Positions 35,102-44,709 are shown, counted from the first letter of the stretch. The stretch is 64,000 nt of DNA from Enterococcus_K sp051713825 (GCF_051713825.1 NZ_JBIOQR010000001.1:1364001-1428000); one strand, 5' to 3'. Translations and numbers: made by a program. The notes: generated by a model not told the origin, from the letters alone.

Positions 35102-36052
35102 ATGGAAATTATTAAACTTCGACATCCTTATAAACAATCAGAAATCCCAGCTGAAAGAGTTGTACTTGTTCTCGGCTTTTTTGATGGTCTTCATCGTGGA
35201 CATAAAAAGGTCATTGAAACCGGGAGAGAGCTAGCTGAAAAACATCAATTAAAATTGGCTGTTATGACATTCAATCAACATCCCTCAATTGTTTTTCAAA
35301 AAGTATTGCCAGAAAATATGCGTTATTTAACTAGCCTTGAACAAAAGGAAAAACATATGGCTGAACTAGGCGTTGATTACCTATATGAAGTAGAATTTAC
35401 TTCGGATTTTGCCAATTTGCCGCCACAAAACTTTGTTGACCAATATATTGTCGACTTAAACGCTGATTATGCGGTCTCAGGGTTCGATTATACGTATGGT
35501 CCAAAAGAAATTGCGGATATCGCACATTTGCCAGGTTATGCTAAGGAACGTTTTGTAATTGTGACTGTCCCTAAAGAGGAAGAAGAAGGCCAAAAGATCA
35601 GCTCCACACGTATTCGTGAGGAAATGTCAAAAGGCAACATGGAAGAAGTAACGGACCTATTAGGGTATATCTATGAAATTGAAGGAACGGTCATTCATGG
35701 TGATGCTCGGGGACGACTATTAGGATTTCCGACAGCCAATATTAAGACAAAAAGTACCGTTCGTTTACCTGAGGAAGGTGTCTATGTCTCTGAATTAAAG
35801 GTTGGCGACACCTGGTATCCAGCGATGAGCTCTATCGGTCATAATGATACATTTGGTGCAGGTCGCGAATTAACAGTTGAAGTCTTTATTTTAGACTTTC
35901 ACCGAGATATTTACGGAGAACAAGTGGCCGTACGTTGGAACCATCATTTAAGAGGACAAATTGCTTTTAATAGTGCAGAAGCATTAATTGAGCAGTTAAA
36001 ACAAGATGAGTTAGATACGCGCGCTTATTTTAAGAAAAAAACTAGTAAATGA
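35102..36052 (+). CDS. ribF: Bifunctional riboflavin kinase/FAD synthetase
   Basis: 316 residues: N-terminal nucleotidyltransferase with GFFDGLHRGHK (about residues 26-36, the HxGH-like site) and ISSTRIR (about 166-172), then the riboflavin kinase domain with RGRLLGFPTANI (about 203-214). It converts riboflavin to FMN and FAD in the cytoplasm. Confidence 0.96.
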   Translation: MEIIKLRHPYKQSEIPAERVVLVLGFFDGLHRGHKKVIETGRELAEKHQLKLAVMTFNQHPSIVFQKVLPENMRYLTSLEQKEKHMAELGVDYLYEVEFTSDFANLPPQNFVDQYIVDLNADYAVSGFDYTYGPKEIADIAHLPGYAKERFVIVTVPKEEEEGQKISSTRIREEMSKGNMEEVTDLLGYIYEIEGTVIHGDARGRLLGFPTANIKTKSTVRLPEEGVYVSELKVGDTWYPAMSSIGHNDTFGAGRELTVEVFILDFHRDIYGEQVAVRWNHHLRGQIAFNSAEALIEQLKQDELDTRAYFKKKTSK

Positions 36053-36084
36053 AAGTAATAAAAAGTTGAGAACTTTTGAATACC

Positions 36085-36121
36085 GGTAAAAGGACTTGTA
36101 ATTTCGGCAAGTCCTTTTACT
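36085..36121. terminator. Terminator after ribF
   Basis: GTAAAAGGACTTG pairs with CAAGTCCTTTTAC around a 9-base loop. The T run is inside the stem and can form in both directions. Confidence 0.75.
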
Positions 36122-36346
36122 GTGTAATGGGTAGCAAGATTATCATTCTTTGAGAGAGAAACTGACCTCTAATCTATAACGAGAATGGCGTATGGCTATC
36201 AATCGATGTGTAGTCGCTATCTGAAAAGATGTTCTCCCAGCGTTCTGCAACAATATCGCTCCAACCACGTTACTCAGCCGATATAATTGACAAAGGCTAA
36301 GCAAAGCGTTTATTCTTTTAGTATAGAGAGAAGGAGTGTGAAAACC

Positions 36347-36571
36347 ATGGATGAGACTGTTTTATTCAACCAAGGAAATGCAATTAATACAGATGTAGAT
36401 ATCAAAGCATTATACGTTGCCGCACAAATTGAAAAAGATCGAAGTGAGTTACACAAACAAATGATTATCGTTCAAGATTCAAAGAGTAAACAGTATATTC
36501 TCTTTGAAAAAGAAAAATTTGATGCACTAAGTAATCAGGAGAATTATAGCATTGTTGATTATATTTCATAG
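36347..36571 (+). CDS. Small cytoplasmic protein of unknown function
   Basis: 74 residues, no membrane segment, mildly acidic, with a predicted strand pair near QMIIVQDSKSKQYILF. ATG at 36347 follows AAGGAG at 36331-36336; the frame stays open upstream, but the ribosome site decides the start. It stands alone between ribF and a convergent exporter pair and is followed by a terminator. I recognise no family. Confidence 0.65.
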   Translation: MDETVLFNQGNAINTDVDIKALYVAAQIEKDRSELHKQMIIVQDSKSKQYILFEKEKFDALSNQENYSIVDYIS

Positions 36572-36574
36572 AAT

Positions 36575-36630
36575 AAAACCATCCTAATTAAGTCTCATCA
36601 TAGTGGAACGCTGATTTGGATGGTTTTTCT
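36575..36630. terminator. Terminator between convergent genes
   Basis: AAAACCATCC pairs with GGATGGTTTT, followed by TTTCTTT on the plus strand; A/T flanks allow use in both directions. Confidence 0.8.
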
Positions 36631-36646
36631 TTGCTTATTTTTAACC

Positions 36647-37405
36647 TCAGATAATTAGTTGTTTCTGCTCATTATAGTAACTTTTATAGGCTAAATAAGT
36701 GGCGATGATTGAGCCGATACTAGTGGCTGAAAGTAACATAAAGGTAACCATAATCTGGTATTTGATAGCGTGGACAGGATCGACCCCCGCAAAAATTAAC
36801 CCTGACATCATACCCGGTAAGCTGACAATCCCAACTGTTTTCGCTGAATCAATCGTAGGAGACATTCCTGTACGAATACTTTGACGGAGAATAGGTAAAG
36901 AAGCTAGTTTGATATCAGCTCCTAGGGAAAGCTTCTCCAAAATTGCCTGTCTTTGATCGTGAAAGAGGCTATCAAGACTTCGATAACACAAGCCAATTGC
37001 GACCATCGAATTGCTGGCAATCATCCCACTAATCGGAATAATCTGAGAGGGAATAAACTTGATGGAGCCAGATAAAACTAAGAGACTAATCGTAACACCC
37101 GTACTACAACCGATAGCAATAAATGATAAAAGGAAGCCATTTTTGATTTGCTTGCTTCTTTTTTTGGCGTTTGCGGAAGCGTTAATAACAATGATTATGG
37201 CCATAGCGATAGTTAGTAGTTGATTGTTCACTTGAAAAATATATTTTAAAAGATAACCGACACACACTAATTGAATAATTGCACGAATGACACCTACAAT
37301 AATCTCTTTCGTGAAGCCTAGTTTTTCTTTGTAGCTGATTCCTAAGGCAACGACGACCATCAGGCCAGAGAATAATAAGGAAAGATTATTAACTGCTAAG
37401 TTCAT
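36647..37405 (-). CDS. fetB: FetB-type ABC exporter permease (UPF0014)
   Basis: 252 residues with about seven membrane helices and the UPF0014 features PISGMIASNSMVA (about residues 123-135) and SLPGMMSGLIFAGVDP. The E. coli pair FetAB (YbbLM) has been linked to iron export and oxidative-stress resistance; a metal role here is by homology. It overlaps the ATPase gene by 4 bp. Confidence 0.88.
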   Translation of the reverse strand: MNLAVNNLSLLFSGLMVVVALGISYKEKLGFTKEIIVGVIRAIIQLVCVGYLLKYIFQVNNQLLTIAMAIIIVINASANAKKRSKQIKNGFLLSFIAIGCSTGVTISLLVLSGSIKFIPSQIIPISGMIASNSMVAIGLCYRSLDSLFHDQRQAILEKLSLGADIKLASLPILRQSIRTGMSPTIDSAKTVGIVSLPGMMSGLIFAGVDPVHAIKYQIMVTFMLLSATSIGSIIATYLAYKSYYNEQKQLII

Positions 37406-38052
37406 TTGTTGACCTCCATTTGGCCATTGGCAATATAAATGAGTTCATTGGCCTGTTGAATTTCTCCGCTATCGTGTGTCACGCGAAGCAAGGTGAGCCC
37501 CTGTTCTTTGTTTAAGTGTACAAGCCATTGATTCACAATTGTTTTACTTTCTTCATCTAAGCCAGTAGTGACTTCATCAAGTAAAAGAACTTCCGGTAAA
37601 AATAGGACATTTCGTAATAGGGCAATGCGTTGTTTTTCGCCGCCAGATAATTCTGTAATTTTTTTTGTTAAATAGTCTTTTGTTAGATGAACCTGTTCCA
37701 AAAGCTGGACTGCATGAGACTCATCAAAGGCTTCATTTCTGACAGTATAAGGGAATGTCAAATTATCGGAGACCGTGTTGCCAAATAAGGTCGGTTGTTG
37801 AAAACAGTAAGATACCCGTTTGCGATAGTCCTCAGGTGTAAAAGCTGTGATGGGTTGATTGTGGAACGAAATGTTCCCACTGGTTGGGCTGATGAGTGTG
37901 GCCAAAAGTTTGAGTAAGGTACTTTTTCCACCACCAGAGGGACCAGTGATTGTTAGGTTACTGCCTTTTTCAATGGATAGGGTAATATCAGAAAGAATGG
38001 TTTGATGATTGGTTTCATAACAAAGTGCGTCCGTTTGCAGTAGAGCATCCAT
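37402..38052 (-). CDS. fetA: FetA-type ABC exporter ATPase
   Basis: 216 residues: Walker A GPSGGGKST (about residues 37-45), the LSGGE signature, and Walker B VLLLDEVTTGLD. Partner of the FetB-like permease. The frame extends to 38106 but no ribosome site stands there, whereas AAAGGA lies about 11 bases before the ATG at 38052, so the shorter form is preferred. Confidence 0.87.
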   Translation of the reverse strand: MDALLQTDALCYETNHQTILSDITLSIEKGSNLTITGPSGGGKSTLLKLLATLISPTSGNISFHNQPITAFTPEDYRKRVSYCFQQPTLFGNTVSDNLTFPYTVRNEAFDESHAVQLLEQVHLTKDYLTKKITELSGGEKQRIALLRNVLFLPEVLLLDEVTTGLDEESKTIVNQWLVHLNKEQGLTLLRVTHDSGEIQQANELIYIANGQMEVNK

Positions 38053-38357
38053 AAATTTATCAGTCCTTTGTGAAATTGTTAGAGAATCTATTTCCAAAAA
38101 TATCATAGCACAACCTGAAGAACAAGTGTGATTTTGTTAGTGAATAAAGAGGAATAGGTAGCAGCTGTTGGTCAATCTGCTTAATTGATTTGTCTAATAT
38201 GTAGAAAGAAAAGCGAAAAAAGAGATTCTGTGGGAAAGCGTTTCATAGCGTGGTATGATAGATTCGTGAGTTATTTTTACAAAGGTCCAGCAAGAGACAA
38301 CTGGTGTGCCTTTAGTTTCTAAAAACAAAAAAGATGGCTTTTGAGGAGGAAAATTTT

Positions 38358-38915
38358 ATGGATACAGAAGAAATTTATAGAAGAATGCATAGTGGAGAAA
38401 TATATTTTGAAAATCCCGAAACGGGAGCTGAGCAAAAGAAGTATAACGAGATTTTATATGATTTTAATCAAGTAAGACCGTCAGATGAAGAAAAAAAGCA
38501 GGAATTAATGAAAAAATTATTTGCGAGCGTTGGTGATGGCGTCTATATTGAACCGCCGCTACGAGCGAATTGGGGAGCGAATACACATTTTGGAAATGAT
38601 GTGTATGCGAATTTTAATTTAACATTAGTCGATGACACGAGAATTGAGATCGGCAACCATGTGATGATTGGACCAAACGTGACGTTATCAGCAGGAACAC
38701 ATCCATTAGACCCTGAGCTTCGATTGAAAAAAGCACAATACAATCTTCCAATAGTGATTGGCGATAATGTTTGGATTGGCGCAGGAGTGATTGTTCTTCC
38801 AGGGATCACAATTGGTAAGAACTCAGTGATTGGTGCAGGAAGTATCGTCACAAAAGATATTCCTGAAAATGTGCTTGCTTATGGGACGCCATGTGTGGTT
38901 AAGAAGAAAATTTAA
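38358..38915 (+). CDS. Maltose/galactoside-type O-acetyltransferase
   Basis: 185 residues of the left-handed beta-helix (hexapeptide repeat) acetyltransferases. N-terminal Mac domain (MDTEEIYRRMHSGE), then hexapeptide repeats with SAGTHPLDPE holding the catalytic histidine, and VIGDNVWIGAGVIVLPG. It transfers acetyl from acetyl-CoA to sugar hydroxyls in the cytoplasm, thought to help dispose of unusable sugars. ATG at 38358 follows GAGGAGGA. A single gene with its own terminator. Confidence 0.9.
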   Translation: MDTEEIYRRMHSGEIYFENPETGAEQKKYNEILYDFNQVRPSDEEKKQELMKKLFASVGDGVYIEPPLRANWGANTHFGNDVYANFNLTLVDDTRIEIGNHVMIGPNVTLSAGTHPLDPELRLKKAQYNLPIVIGDNVWIGAGVIVLPGITIGKNSVIGAGSIVTKDIPENVLAYGTPCVVKKKI

Positions 38916-38921
38916 GAGTAA

Positions 38922-38965
38922 AAAAAACAGTACGATTCACTCAGTTGAATCGTATTGTTTTTTTT
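38922..38965 (+). terminator. Terminator after the acetyltransferase
   Basis: AAAACAGTACGATTCA pairs with TTGAATCGTATTGTTTT around a short loop, with an eight-base T run. Confidence 0.85.
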
Positions 38966-39008
38966 AGCTGAATCGACGGAGCAACAGTGGTCGTTGATTG
39001 TGGTTACA

Positions 39009-39042
39009 TTTTCGACAGATTTGGCTTTGAGAAATCTGTCGA
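39009..39042. promoter_or_regulatory. Palindromic putative enhancer site for the LevR-type activator
   Basis: A perfect inverted repeat with 11-bp arms (TCGACAGATTT/AAATCTGTCGA) and a 9-bp centre at 39012-39042, starting in TTTTCGACA. The same TTTTCGACA recurs at 39151-39159 and 42183-42191, near sigma-54-type promoters. No gene is seen in the 38966-39399 gap; it seems wholly regulatory. Confidence 0.5.
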
Positions 39043-39164
39043 TAGTTTTTCAGCGTACTTATTCAGGAAGTTTGAGAAAATTACGGCATAATAACGGTGT
39101 GAGAGAGGATTTTTTCGATGATTTTGTTAAGTGCTGTTGTGAAAAGAGGCTTTTCGACACATTT

Positions 39165-39180
39165 TGGCATAGAATTTGCT
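39165..39180 (+). promoter_or_regulatory. Sigma-54-like promoter upstream of the activator gene
   Basis: TGGCATAGAATTTGCT matches the -24/-12 pattern with one change (C to T in the -24 box). CGACA at 39155-39159 is 5 bp upstream, as in the two promoters at 42260 and 47722. It would read towards the activator gene 220 bp downstream, suggesting autoregulation, but it is the weakest of the three. Confidence 0.5.
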
Positions 39181-39399
39181 TTCTATTATCGATAGAACAC
39201 TTATTTTATTTAAGGTAATCGAAAGAAAGGGCAGGCTAAAGAGGAATCTAGACTTCTTATCAAGAAACTTTTTGTATTTCTTGAAGCTAGACAGATTATG
39301 TCATACACTTGGCTTGTCGAATAGAATAAGAGTGAATGTTCTGTTATAGGGAGATCTTTGATAGTTTTGGAAAGAATGAGAGAAATTGAGGTGACTGAC

Positions 39400-42135
39400 A
39401 TGTCTAAACATAAAGTGAAGGAACGACTGATTATCTACACTCGAAAGCTGACGGAGATTAACGAAGAAGAGCAGCTAACAGCTGAAGCAATCGCTGAAGC
39501 TATTGGTATCGCACGCAATACAATCAGCCAGTATTTAAATGAGCTTGTTCGAGAAGGCGATGCGATAAAGGTCAAAAGCCGACCTGCCTATTTTTTTGAT
39601 AAGGCGACGTTTGAGACGTTGTTCTATCCTTTGAATAAAAGTGTTTTTGAAAATTTCCAAGAGCTGAGAGCAGAGGGAAAGAAACAGAAGGAAGATCCGT
39701 TTGTTCACTATATTGGTAGTGATACCAGTATGAAACAAGTAATTGAACAAATAAAATCTTGTATTCATTATCCGCACACTGGATTACCGTTCATGCTTTA
39801 TGGCGATACAGGCGTTGGGAAAAGTTTATTGGCTAAACTAACTTACGATTATTGTCAGTCCAAGCAGCTTATTGAAGAAGAAGCCAAGTTTTTTGAACTG
39901 AATTGCGCACAGTATTATCACAATCAAGAGCTTTTAAGTAGTATTTTATTTGGTTACAAAAGAGGGGCTTTTACCGGTGCACAGGAAGATCATATTGGTT
40001 TACTAGAAGCGAGTGATGGCGGTGTGTTGTTCCTTGATGAGTGTCATCGACTAGGACCAGAAAGCCAAGAAAAACTATTTACTTTTTTGGACAATGGCAC
40101 ATTTAGTCGTTTGGGTGAGAATAAAGTCAGACATGCGAGAGTTCGGATTATCTTTGCAACTACGGAAAATATTCAAGAATCCTTTCTACGCACATTTTTG
40201 CGAAGAATCCCTATCACTATTGGCATTCCAAGCCTAAATAATCGAACCGTTCATGAACTATCTGAATTCATCTACTCTTTCTTTATTTCTGAAGCAAAAA
40301 AATTATCACGTGATTTAGAGATTTCTTCATGGATTATCAATCGTTTGATGAGCATTAAATATGAGGATAACGTAGGGGAATTAAAAAACACAATCAAGTT
40401 TATTTGTGCCACAGCTTTTAGTAAACAAGAGCATGTCAAGGTATTACGTATCACCTCAGATTCGATTGAAAATGATCTACTTGAGAAATTCATGGCGGTA
40501 AAAGAAATCGATAGTGTCAATCGTAAACCGATGTTAGTTACCGCAGAGAGTCAAATTACCACGTTTATAAAAAAATACTCGCCAGAGATACAGGTAATCA
40601 ATGATACATTTGCGCAGTTTTCAACGCTTCTTGCTTCTTATAGAGAAGGGGAAATTGCCCCGAACTTTTTGAAAACACAGCTGGCTAGAGAGGCAAATTC
40701 TGTAATAGATATTCTCGTGAATCTGGAACGAGATACACATGCACAAACGGGTATTCAGTTTTTAGCGACCACGCTAAAAGAGATGGTAACTTATGTTGAA
40801 AGCACAAGTTATGTCAGAATCAAAGGGAATTTTATTATTGCTTTAAGTCACTATTTTTATGCGAGAGGCGCTTTTTTCTCGGAGTTTCCGATTCTGCCTC
40901 AAGAACTGCTAGAAGAATTGATTAGCTTTACCAGAGAGAATCTTCAGATTGAGGAGAAGATTGTAAATGCTTTACTGGAATTGATTGAGACAAGATTAGA
41001 TAGCAGTCTCTGTACAGAAGAAAAGTTATTAATTATTTACTATCTGAAGAGCTTAAATTTTGAAACCAAGCAGGCAAGTATGCGTGGGGTCATTTTATCT
41101 CATGGGTTTTCGACTGCTAGCAGTATTGCTGATGTGGTGAACCGTTTTTTGGATGCTAATATTTTTGAATCATTTGATATGCCCTTTGATGTACCCGTTG
41201 AAAAAGTTGAAGAGAAAATGATTAAGTTTGTTTCACTAAACGACTGCAAAGACGGTTTGGTGGTATTAGTTGATATGGGGTCATTATTGAAGCTTGGTGA
41301 AAAGCTTGTTGAGTACACTAATGGCCCTGTGTTAGTCATGAATAATGTGACCACTCCACTAGCTCTTTATGTAGGCGAAATGATAAAAAAAGAGGTTGAT
41401 ATCGAACTGATTGGTGGCAAAGTAGCAGAGATGTTACATCCTCAGTTTAATGTCAACTACCCGACTGATGAGAAGGAGCCAATGATTCTAACCGTTAGTC
41501 AAAGTGGCTTGGATGGTGCTGAACAAATCAAATCATTCCTAGATTCGTCAAAACCAGCTGGCTGTAATTTTGCGGTTGAATCAGTCGAGTTATCTTATTT
41601 GAAAAAATACGGGCAAAATAACTCAATCTTTAAACAATATGAAGTAAAAGGGATTATTGGGACGACCAATCCGCACCTAGATCAAATCAACTACCTCTCA
41701 TTGGAAAGCTTGATTAGCGGCAATCAAGAAGAAATTGCGAGTCAGATTTTCGATTTCATTTCTATGGAAGAAAGAAAACAGCTGAACGATGCTTTGGTCA
41801 AAAATCTTTCTATTGATCGCCTGGTTTCAGCCATTACAATCCTTGATGTTAAAAGGGTTACAGAGTACATCGATCAGTTTATTCAAGAGCTAGAGTCGCT
41901 CTTTGAAATTGAGTTGACTAGTGGTCAGAAGGCCGTTTTATATGTGCATATTGCCGGAGTTGTCGAACGGATTATTCGAAATATGGATACATTGGAGTAC
42001 TCGGTGCCAGAACAAAACTTAACAAGGAAAAAGGCGGTTTCTGAGATGGGAAATTTGATGAAGACAATCGAACAAGCCTACAATATTCTTGTGCCAGAAG
42101 CTGAACTGCAGTATTTATATGACATTGTATTTTAG
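39400..42135 (+). CDS. LevR-type sigma-54-dependent activator with PRD and PTS-like domains
   Basis: 911 residues. N-terminal winged helix (about 1-60); AAA+ domain with Walker A GDTGVGKS (from G135), GAFTGA (from G189, the loop touching sigma-54) and Walker B VLFLDECHR; a PRD (about 440-540); an EIIA-Man-like domain with GVILSHGFSTAS; an EIIB-like stretch; and a second PRD near the C-terminus. The AAA+ ATPase opens sigma-54 promoters, while PRD and EIIA phosphorylation by the PTS reports sugar supply. Targets are visible at 42260 and 47722. ATG at 39400 follows GAGGTG; upstream in-frame starts lack a good ribosome site. Confidence 0.93.
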   Translation: MSKHKVKERLIIYTRKLTEINEEEQLTAEAIAEAIGIARNTISQYLNELVREGDAIKVKSRPAYFFDKATFETLFYPLNKSVFENFQELRAEGKKQKEDPFVHYIGSDTSMKQVIEQIKSCIHYPHTGLPFMLYGDTGVGKSLLAKLTYDYCQSKQLIEEEAKFFELNCAQYYHNQELLSSILFGYKRGAFTGAQEDHIGLLEASDGGVLFLDECHRLGPESQEKLFTFLDNGTFSRLGENKVRHARVRIIFATTENIQESFLRTFLRRIPITIGIPSLNNRTVHELSEFIYSFFISEAKKLSRDLEISSWIINRLMSIKYEDNVGELKNTIKFICATAFSKQEHVKVLRITSDSIENDLLEKFMAVKEIDSVNRKPMLVTAESQITTFIKKYSPEIQVINDTFAQFSTLLASYREGEIAPNFLKTQLAREANSVIDILVNLERDTHAQTGIQFLATTLKEMVTYVESTSYVRIKGNFIIALSHYFYARGAFFSEFPILPQELLEELISFTRENLQIEEKIVNALLELIETRLDSSLCTEEKLLIIYYLKSLNFETKQASMRGVILSHGFSTASSIADVVNRFLDANIFESFDMPFDVPVEKVEEKMIKFVSLNDCKDGLVVLVDMGSLLKLGEKLVEYTNGPVLVMNNVTTPLALYVGEMIKKEVDIELIGGKVAEMLHPQFNVNYPTDEKEPMILTVSQSGLDGAEQIKSFLDSSKPAGCNFAVESVELSYLKKYGQNNSIFKQYEVKGIIGTTNPHLDQINYLSLESLISGNQEEIASQIFDFISMEERKQLNDALVKNLSIDRLVSAITILDVKRVTEYIDQFIQELESLFEIELTSGQKAVLYVHIAGVVERIIRNMDTLEYSVPEQNLTRKKAVSEMGNLMKTIEQAYNILVPEAELQYLYDIVF

Positions 42136-42153
42136 AAAAAGAGAGAACCTGGG

Positions 42154-42186
42154 AGTGGCTATGGCAAATTGTCATGGCCATTTTTT
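42154..42186 (+). terminator. Terminator after the activator gene
   Basis: TGGCTATG pairs with CATGGCCA, followed by TTTTTT. The T run merges into a TTTTCGACA motif (42183-42191). Confidence 0.7.
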
Positions 42187-42249
42187 CGACACAAATAAGG
42201 CAAATGATTAAGCGGATAAAATGCTTCATTTAGCAAAGATTTTGACTCT

Positions 42250-42275
42250 CGACAAAACTTGGCACGGAAATTGCT
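42250..42275 (+). promoter_or_regulatory. Sigma-54 promoter of the HAD-IIA-GH88-GH36 operon
   Basis: TGGCACGGAAATTGCT (42260-42275) is a full match to the sigma-54 consensus (TGGCAC, N5, TTGC), followed by TTATAG. CGACA at 42250-42254 lies 5 bp upstream. Transcription would start near 42286, just before the ribosome site of the HAD gene. Confidence 0.88.
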
Positions 42276-42302
42276 TATAGATTGATAAGGGAGTGGAAAG
42301 CT

Positions 42303-43118
42303 TTGGCTATTATTGCGATTGATTTAGATGGAACGCTTTTAAATGAAAAACATGAGATTTCAGCAGTGAATAAACAGGCGATTCAACAGGCCTCAAAAAA
42401 ACATGTGATTGTGATTGCAACGGGTAGAAGTGTCTATTCGGCCACGGCCTATCTGCGAATGCTCGATGTAGAAGGTTATGCTGTTGCGTTAAATGGGTCA
42501 ATCATCGTAACTCATCAAAAGGAAGTCCTTTATGCGAAATCCTTGGTTTTTGAAAAGGCTCTTGAAATGGCAGAAATCGGGAGAGAATTTGGTGCAAACC
42601 TCTCTATTTGTTGCTCAGACAATGTGTATCAAGTTCGTTTATCACCAGACAAAATGGCGCAGGTACAAGAGCTACAACCTGGACAAACACCTTTTATTGA
42701 GATGGCGTATGAAGAGGCTGTTCAGTTGATGAGAAGTCAGCCAATTTTAAAGGTTGGTGTGATGCACAAGGATCTTGAGATTCTGGTACGGATGAAGAAA
42801 AAAATGTCTGAAGCAGGCTTACAGGTTGTGTTTAGCGATACGCATTATATCGAGTTGATGGCAGAGGGTGTAAACAAAGGAACGGGCATCCGTTTTCTAG
42901 CTGAAAAATTACAGGTACCAGAAGAAAACAGCGTGATTGCTTTTGGGGACCAAGAAAACGATTTAGAATTATTTAAAGTAGCGACAATTAGTGTGGCGAT
43001 GAGTAATGCGAAAGATTCTGTCAAAGAAAAGGCTGATTGGGTAGCCGATAACCGAGAAGCTTCTGGTGTGGGTTACACATTATTGCGTTATTTGAAAGAA
43101 GTGGAAAACAAACGATGA
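42303..43118 (+). CDS. Cof-type HAD sugar phosphatase
   Basis: 271 residues of HAD subfamily IIB: nucleophile motif DLDGT (D7, D9), and GDQENDLELF near residue 220 as motif IV. Such enzymes dephosphorylate sugar phosphates in the cytoplasm. TTG at 42303 is chosen because the sigma-54 start point lies near 42286 and AGGGAG (42288-42293) is nine bases upstream; any earlier start would precede the transcript. First gene of the sigma-54 operon and a possible safety valve for phosphorylated uronic sugars. Confidence 0.85.
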   Translation: MAIIAIDLDGTLLNEKHEISAVNKQAIQQASKKHVIVIATGRSVYSATAYLRMLDVEGYAVALNGSIIVTHQKEVLYAKSLVFEKALEMAEIGREFGANLSICCSDNVYQVRLSPDKMAQVQELQPGQTPFIEMAYEEAVQLMRSQPILKVGVMHKDLEILVRMKKKMSEAGLQVVFSDTHYIELMAEGVNKGTGIRFLAEKLQVPEENSVIAFGDQENDLELFKVATISVAMSNAKDSVKEKADWVADNREASGVGYTLLRYLKEVENKR

Positions 43119-43132
43119 AAGAAGGCAAATGC

Positions 43133-43540
43133 ATGGCAAGTAAAGTGATATTAATCTCCCATAATAAGTATGCACAAGGACTAAAACAAACGTTGGAAAT
43201 GATTACTGGCGTTCATGAAAATCTATATGCATTTGGTTTGATGCCGGGAGACCATCCAGATGAGATTATAAAACAAATCGAGGGACTGATTTCTCCTGAA
43301 GAACAAATGTACATTTTAGGCGATATTGCGGGAGGAAGTGTGTGTAATGCCGCGTTAAGGCTGACCCAAAATCCGAATATCCAATTAATTGCAGGAATGA
43401 ATCTACCCTTAGTCATGCAATTGGTGTTAAGCGAACCAACTTCTAAGAGTGAGTTGCTGCAGGTAATAGAAGAGGCCAAAGAAGGCTTACGACCTCTCGT
43501 TCTCGAATCAATTACGCAAAACGAGGAAGACTTTTTTTAA
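43133..43540 (+). CDS. PTS mannose-family EIIA
   Basis: 135 residues of the EIIA-Man fold; the phosphorylated histidine is H10 in ILISHNKYA. It feeds phosphate to the EIIB encoded 4.2 kb downstream in a second sigma-54 unit. ATG at 43133 follows GAAGG; the ATG at 43115 that overlaps the HAD gene is possible. Having EIIA apart from EIIB-IIC-IID, with the glycosidases between, resembles glycosaminoglycan-type PTS loci of streptococci. Confidence 0.88.
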   Translation: MASKVILISHNKYAQGLKQTLEMITGVHENLYAFGLMPGDHPDEIIKQIEGLISPEEQMYILGDIAGGSVCNAALRLTQNPNIQLIAGMNLPLVMQLVLSEPTSKSELLQVIEEAKEGLRPLVLESITQNEEDFF

Positions 43541-43567
43541 AAGACAAGAATAGAAAGGATAAATAAG

Positions 43568-44689
43568 ATGGATTTAAAAACAAAGGAATGGGCACAAGGA
43601 ATTTTAGAAAAATTAGATAGAAAATTAACGGTACAGGCTACACGCTTAGGAGAAAAAATCCCCTACGTTCCAGAAAACGGTCATTATCCGGATATGGGAG
43701 AAAAAGATATCATTTGGTGGACGAATGGCTTTTGGTCGGGAACTCTTTGGCAAATGTATCATGCAACAGGGAATGAACTTTACGCAAAAACGGCTGAAAA
43801 GAATGAAGCTCGACTGGATGCAGCATTTACTCAATATACAGGGTTGCATCACGATGTTGGGTTTATGTGGCTGCATACAGCAGTGGCCAATTATCGCTTA
43901 ACCGAAAATGAACGCTCAAAAGCAAGAGGGTTACATGCTGCTCACTTATTAGCTGGTCGTTACAACCCTCGTGGTAAGTTTATTCGTTCATGGAACCGAG
44001 ATCGTGCGGGTTGGGTGATTATTGACTCTATGTTGAATATTCCTTTACTTTATTGGGCACGCGACACCTTAGATGATCCACGTTTTGGTTTTGTAGCAGA
44101 AGATCATGCTGATACTGTGATGAATCATATTGTTCGTGAAGATGGTTCAGTTAATCATATTGGTGTATTTGACGCTTATACAGGCGAGCTTATTGATACA
44201 CCCGCTGGCCAAGGTTATGCGAATGGTTCTTCGTGGAGTCGAGGGCAAGCGTGGGCGATTTATGGTTTTGCTCTAAGTTATTTGCATACGGAGAAGAAAG
44301 AATATTTAGATACTGCTAAAAAAGTGGCGCATTATTTTATTTCACAGGTTTCTAAAACGGATTGGATTCCGTTAGTTGATTTTCGTGCACCTAAAGAACC
44401 AGTAATTATTGATACATCGGCAGGTCTCTGCGCAGCCTGTGGATTTTTAGAGATTGCCAAACACGTTGGTGAATACGAAAAGGATTTCTATATTCAAGCG
44501 GCAGTGAATCTGGTTCAGGCAATAGAAAAATCTTATGCCAATTGGGATGAGACAGTCGATAGTGTGATTGATTTTTCAACAGGGGCCTATCATGACGAAG
44601 CCAATAAGCAAGTGCCGATCATTTATGCAGATTACTATTTTGTAGAGGCGATTGTTCGCTTACTAGAAAAAGACTTTATTATTTGGTAA
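43568..44689 (+). CDS. GH88 unsaturated glucuronyl hydrolase
   Basis: 373 residues of the alpha6/alpha6 barrel GH88 family. D96 (HHDVGFM) and D153 (IIDSMLN) align with the two key Asp residues of the Bacillus enzyme, and WSRGQAWAIYG is conserved. The enzyme hydrates the double bond of unsaturated uronic acids left by polysaccharide lyases, releasing the terminal sugar. No lyase is in the window. It acts in the cytoplasm (no signal peptide) on disaccharides brought in by the mannose-family PTS. Confidence 0.9.
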   Translation: MDLKTKEWAQGILEKLDRKLTVQATRLGEKIPYVPENGHYPDMGEKDIIWWTNGFWSGTLWQMYHATGNELYAKTAEKNEARLDAAFTQYTGLHHDVGFMWLHTAVANYRLTENERSKARGLHAAHLLAGRYNPRGKFIRSWNRDRAGWVIIDSMLNIPLLYWARDTLDDPRFGFVAEDHADTVMNHIVREDGSVNHIGVFDAYTGELIDTPAGQGYANGSSWSRGQAWAIYGFALSYLHTEKKEYLDTAKKVAHYFISQVSKTDWIPLVDFRAPKEPVIIDTSAGLCAACGFLEIAKHVGEYEKDFYIQAAVNLVQAIEKSYANWDETVDSVIDFSTGAYHDEANKQVPIIYADYYFVEAIVRLLEKDFIIW

Positions 44690-44709
44690 ACAAAGGAGGA
44701 AAGTCAGCG

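Noticed and set aside
38231..38247. GAAAGCGTTTC upstream of the acetyltransferase as a catabolite-response element
   Set aside because: The half-site distance is one base off the CcpA consensus; not enough to call.
38955..39218. An 87-codon frame before the LevR-type gene
   Set aside because: It covers the enhancer-like palindrome and a sigma-54 site, has a TTG start, and no ribosome site.
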